DNA of 44,979 nt from Acinetobacter guerrae (GTDB taxonomy: Bacteria; Pseudomonadota; Gammaproteobacteria; Pseudomonadales; Moraxellaceae). The position numbers were made by a program, and so were the translations under genes. Below the pieces are notes generated by a model. It was not told the DNA's origin. It saw only the letters and a list, made by a program, of their open reading frames with translations, and did no database searches. Every line of letters starts with the position of its first letter. Positions within the stretch are counted from its first letter, which is position 1. This document shows positions 43,659 to 44,979 of the stretch, piece by piece. Location: positions 1 to 44,979 of the forward strand of contig NZ_LXGN01000021.1 in the NCBI RefSeq assembly GCF_009372255.1, written 5' to 3'.

Positions 43659-43957
43659 GAAAAGCGAAGCTTTTTAGCGGCGCAAGACGAACAGCTATGC
43701 TGTGAGTGATAGCAATAAGCAAGGCAACGCTTCTTACGGAATATATTCCTCATGCGCAAGACGAGAAGCTATGCTTCGAGTGAAAGCGTTAAGAAAAGCG
43801 AAGCTTTTTAGCGGCGCAAGACGAACAGCTATGCTGTGAGTGATAGCAATAAGCAAGGCAACGCTTCTTACGGAATATATTCCTCATGCGCAAGACGAAA
43901 AGCTATGCTTTGATTAAAAGCATTAAAAAAAGTGAAACTTCTTGCGGAATATATTCC
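43652..43957. repeat. Tandem palindromic repeat cluster after ruvB
   Basis: A 134-base unit occurs twice, starting at 43652 and 43786; 43653-43764 and 43787-43898 are identical (112 bases). A partial third unit follows to 43957. Each carries short palindromes: AAAAGC-GAA-GCTTTT (43660-43674 and its copy) and GGAATATATTCC (43738-43749, 43872-43883, 43946-43957). A module gcgcaagacga plus a five-base-stem hairpin occurs four times (43691-43703, 43765-43777, 43825-43837, 43899-43911). It fills the space between ruvB and the convergent acetyltransferase gene. It looks like a REP/BIME-type element, not a gene. Confidence 0.92.
43660..43675 (+). terminator. Possible ruvB terminator inside the repeat
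   Basis: AAAAGC, loop GAA, GCTTTTT lies directly after the ruvB stop. The stem is short (6 bp) and the T-run is five bases. The same sequence recurs in the second unit, so terminator use is secondary to the repeat. Confidence 0.45.
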
Positions 43958-43963
43958 TCACTC

Positions 43964-44863
43964 TCAAACCTTTTGTAAATCCAGCTTTTCTAACTTAACC
44001 ATAAGCTTGTCAAAGTTCATACCATCCACATTCAGCTTAAATTTTGTTTTTAAACAGTCTCTAATTTCTTCGACTGTGGTGAATTGTTGCTTTGAATTTC
44101 CATTTTTACCATAGACCATCAATTTGCCATTTCTAAAATTTAATCTTTTGTCTTCATCAACAATGCTAAAAATTAAATCCTGCGTAAATAAAGAATCTGG
44201 CGATGTAGAAATAAACCAATTTGCAATCATAATGTCTGATTGAGCAACAGATTGCTCAGGATTTAAGGCATATATATTAATCCATTCATTACGAACAAAA
44301 GCTTGCACCATATATTGCATGCCAATTAAGGCCTCCGCTACTATGCCAGATTCTTTTACGGGGATAATGCGATAAGGTTCAAGCGGAGTCAGTTGTGTTT
44401 CACCTACTAAATGAAGTGATAAAACCTGAGCTGGGGTCATGCCACCAAAACCAGGATCAAACAAAAATAATTGATCATTTTGAAATTTAACAACAGTCAC
44501 CAGATGGGTACGAATTGGTGCTTCCAATGGATTTTGCTGATAATAAACACGAGCAAGTAGATTGCATGCGTTATAACCCAATTCATTCAAAACTAACGAA
44601 GTCAACAAATTTTGCTCTAAACAGTATCCCTCTCTGCCTTCCACAAGGAGTTTTTGCGCAATATCATTAACATCTATTGAAACTTTGTCACCTAAAAATG
44701 AGTTCAGATTACCAAAAGGCAAGTGTTCTATATGCCTAGAAAAAATTAGCTTTAAATGATCTAGATTAGGTCTTAAATTTTCTGAAAAACCTAATTTATT
44801 TAAATATAGTTTTGAGATACGATCATCTGGATTCATATGATTTAACACCTGATATTCATTCAC
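43964..44863 (-). CDS. Arylamine N-acetyltransferase family protein
   Basis: 299 residues, slightly longer than typical NATs (about 275). The catalytic triad is present: Cys in GREGYCLEQN, His in IRTHLVTVV and Asp in LFDPGFGGMTP. Early blocks YLNKLGFSENLRPNLDHLKLI and HIEHLPFGNLNSF fit the family. NATs move an acetyl group from acetyl-CoA to arylamines or hydrazines; the natural substrate is unknown. The Cys and Asp loops differ a little from the common RGGYCFE and DVGFG. The start is 44863 or 44836 (which has AGGTG upstream); not decided. Convergent with ruvB across the repeat cluster. Confidence 0.9.
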   Translation of the reverse strand: MNEYQVLNHMNPDDRISKLYLNKLGFSENLRPNLDHLKLIFSRHIEHLPFGNLNSFLGDKVSIDVNDIAQKLLVEGREGYCLEQNLLTSLVLNELGYNACNLLARVYYQQNPLEAPIRTHLVTVVKFQNDQLFLFDPGFGGMTPAQVLSLHLVGETQLTPLEPYRIIPVKESGIVAEALIGMQYMVQAFVRNEWINIYALNPEQSVAQSDIMIANWFISTSPDSLFTQDLIFSIVDEDKRLNFRNGKLMVYGKNGNSKQQFTTVEEIRDCLKTKFKLNVDGMNFDKLMVKLEKLDLQKV

Positions 44864-44979
44864 TACTATTTTTCTAAATTTATTTAAATGTATCTTAACT
44901 ACAGATACAAATTGATTTTTTCGTACTGATTGATCGTTTATTTCTTCTTGTCATTAGGTGTATTAGCCCCCATTAAAAC
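44864..44979. other. Window end, upstream of the acetyltransferase
   Basis: About 115 AT-rich bases; probably includes the promoter of the acetyltransferase gene on the minus strand. No other feature seen. Confidence 0.4.

Noticed and set aside
43652..43957. CRISPR array
   Set aside because: Only two full units of 134 bases with no unique spacers of even length, and no cas genes. The units are near identical throughout.

Overview
The window looks like chromosomal DNA of a low-GC gammaproteobacterium, most probably Acinetobacter or a close Moraxellaceae relative. This rests on protein-level recognition, not a database search: MutS, FdxA, CysS, the kdsD-kdsC-lptC-lptA-lptB cluster, the membrane glucose dehydrogenase and the Bap-type adhesin with its type I exporter all read as Acinetobacter-like, and the intergenic DNA is very AT-rich.

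Layout. (1) 1-3.5 kb, minus strand: a membrane protein, a TelA-family protein, a shorter TelA-like paralogue, and the Rnk-type regulator. (2) 3.5-10.7 kb is an accessory stretch with much decay. It holds an exported M20 peptidase, a broken DUF932 phage/plasmid-type gene, an alpha/beta hydrolase with a strong terminator, a frameshifted small gene, hchA coupled to a LuxR-type regulator, and an ECF sigma pseudogene next to its still-open zinc-finger anti-sigma gene. (3) 10.7-18.3 kb is core: mutS, a 58-residue small protein, fdxA, an M15-like lipoprotein, an O-methyltransferase, a tandem universal stress protein, a hexapeptide acyltransferase and the YigZ/IMPACT protein. (4) 18.4-28.3 kb, minus strand: a complete type I secretion unit (outer membrane channel, ABC exporter, membrane fusion protein) beside its likely substrate, a 1393-residue adhesin with a Bap-type prefix, Ig-like repeats, a vWA domain and RTX motifs, plus a small lipoprotein. 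(5) 28.7-32.2 kb: Kdo synthesis and LPS transport genes. (6) 32.3-34 kb: cysS and tRNA-Gly(GCC) with a consensus promoter. (7) 34-40.4 kb: PQQ glucose dehydrogenase and a tauABCD taurine operon. (8) 40.6-44.9 kb: dgt, ruvA, ruvB, a palindromic repeat cluster and an arylamine N-acetyltransferase.

How the genes work together. kdsD/kdsC make Kdo, and lptC/lptA/lptB supply part of the machine that carries LPS to the outer membrane. The type I unit should export the adhesin for surface attachment. TauABC imports taurine and TauD releases sulfite from it. RuvAB and MutS serve DNA repair and recombination.

The least ordinary signals are four short hairpins after ruvB whose stems change in compensating pairs, a hairpin containing three DnaA-box-like sequences at 16.06 kb, a LuxR solo with Cys in place of the ligand-binding Asp and coupled to hchA, and the TelA/TelA-like/membrane protein cassette. 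I did not find a clearly new multi-gene defence or mobile system.
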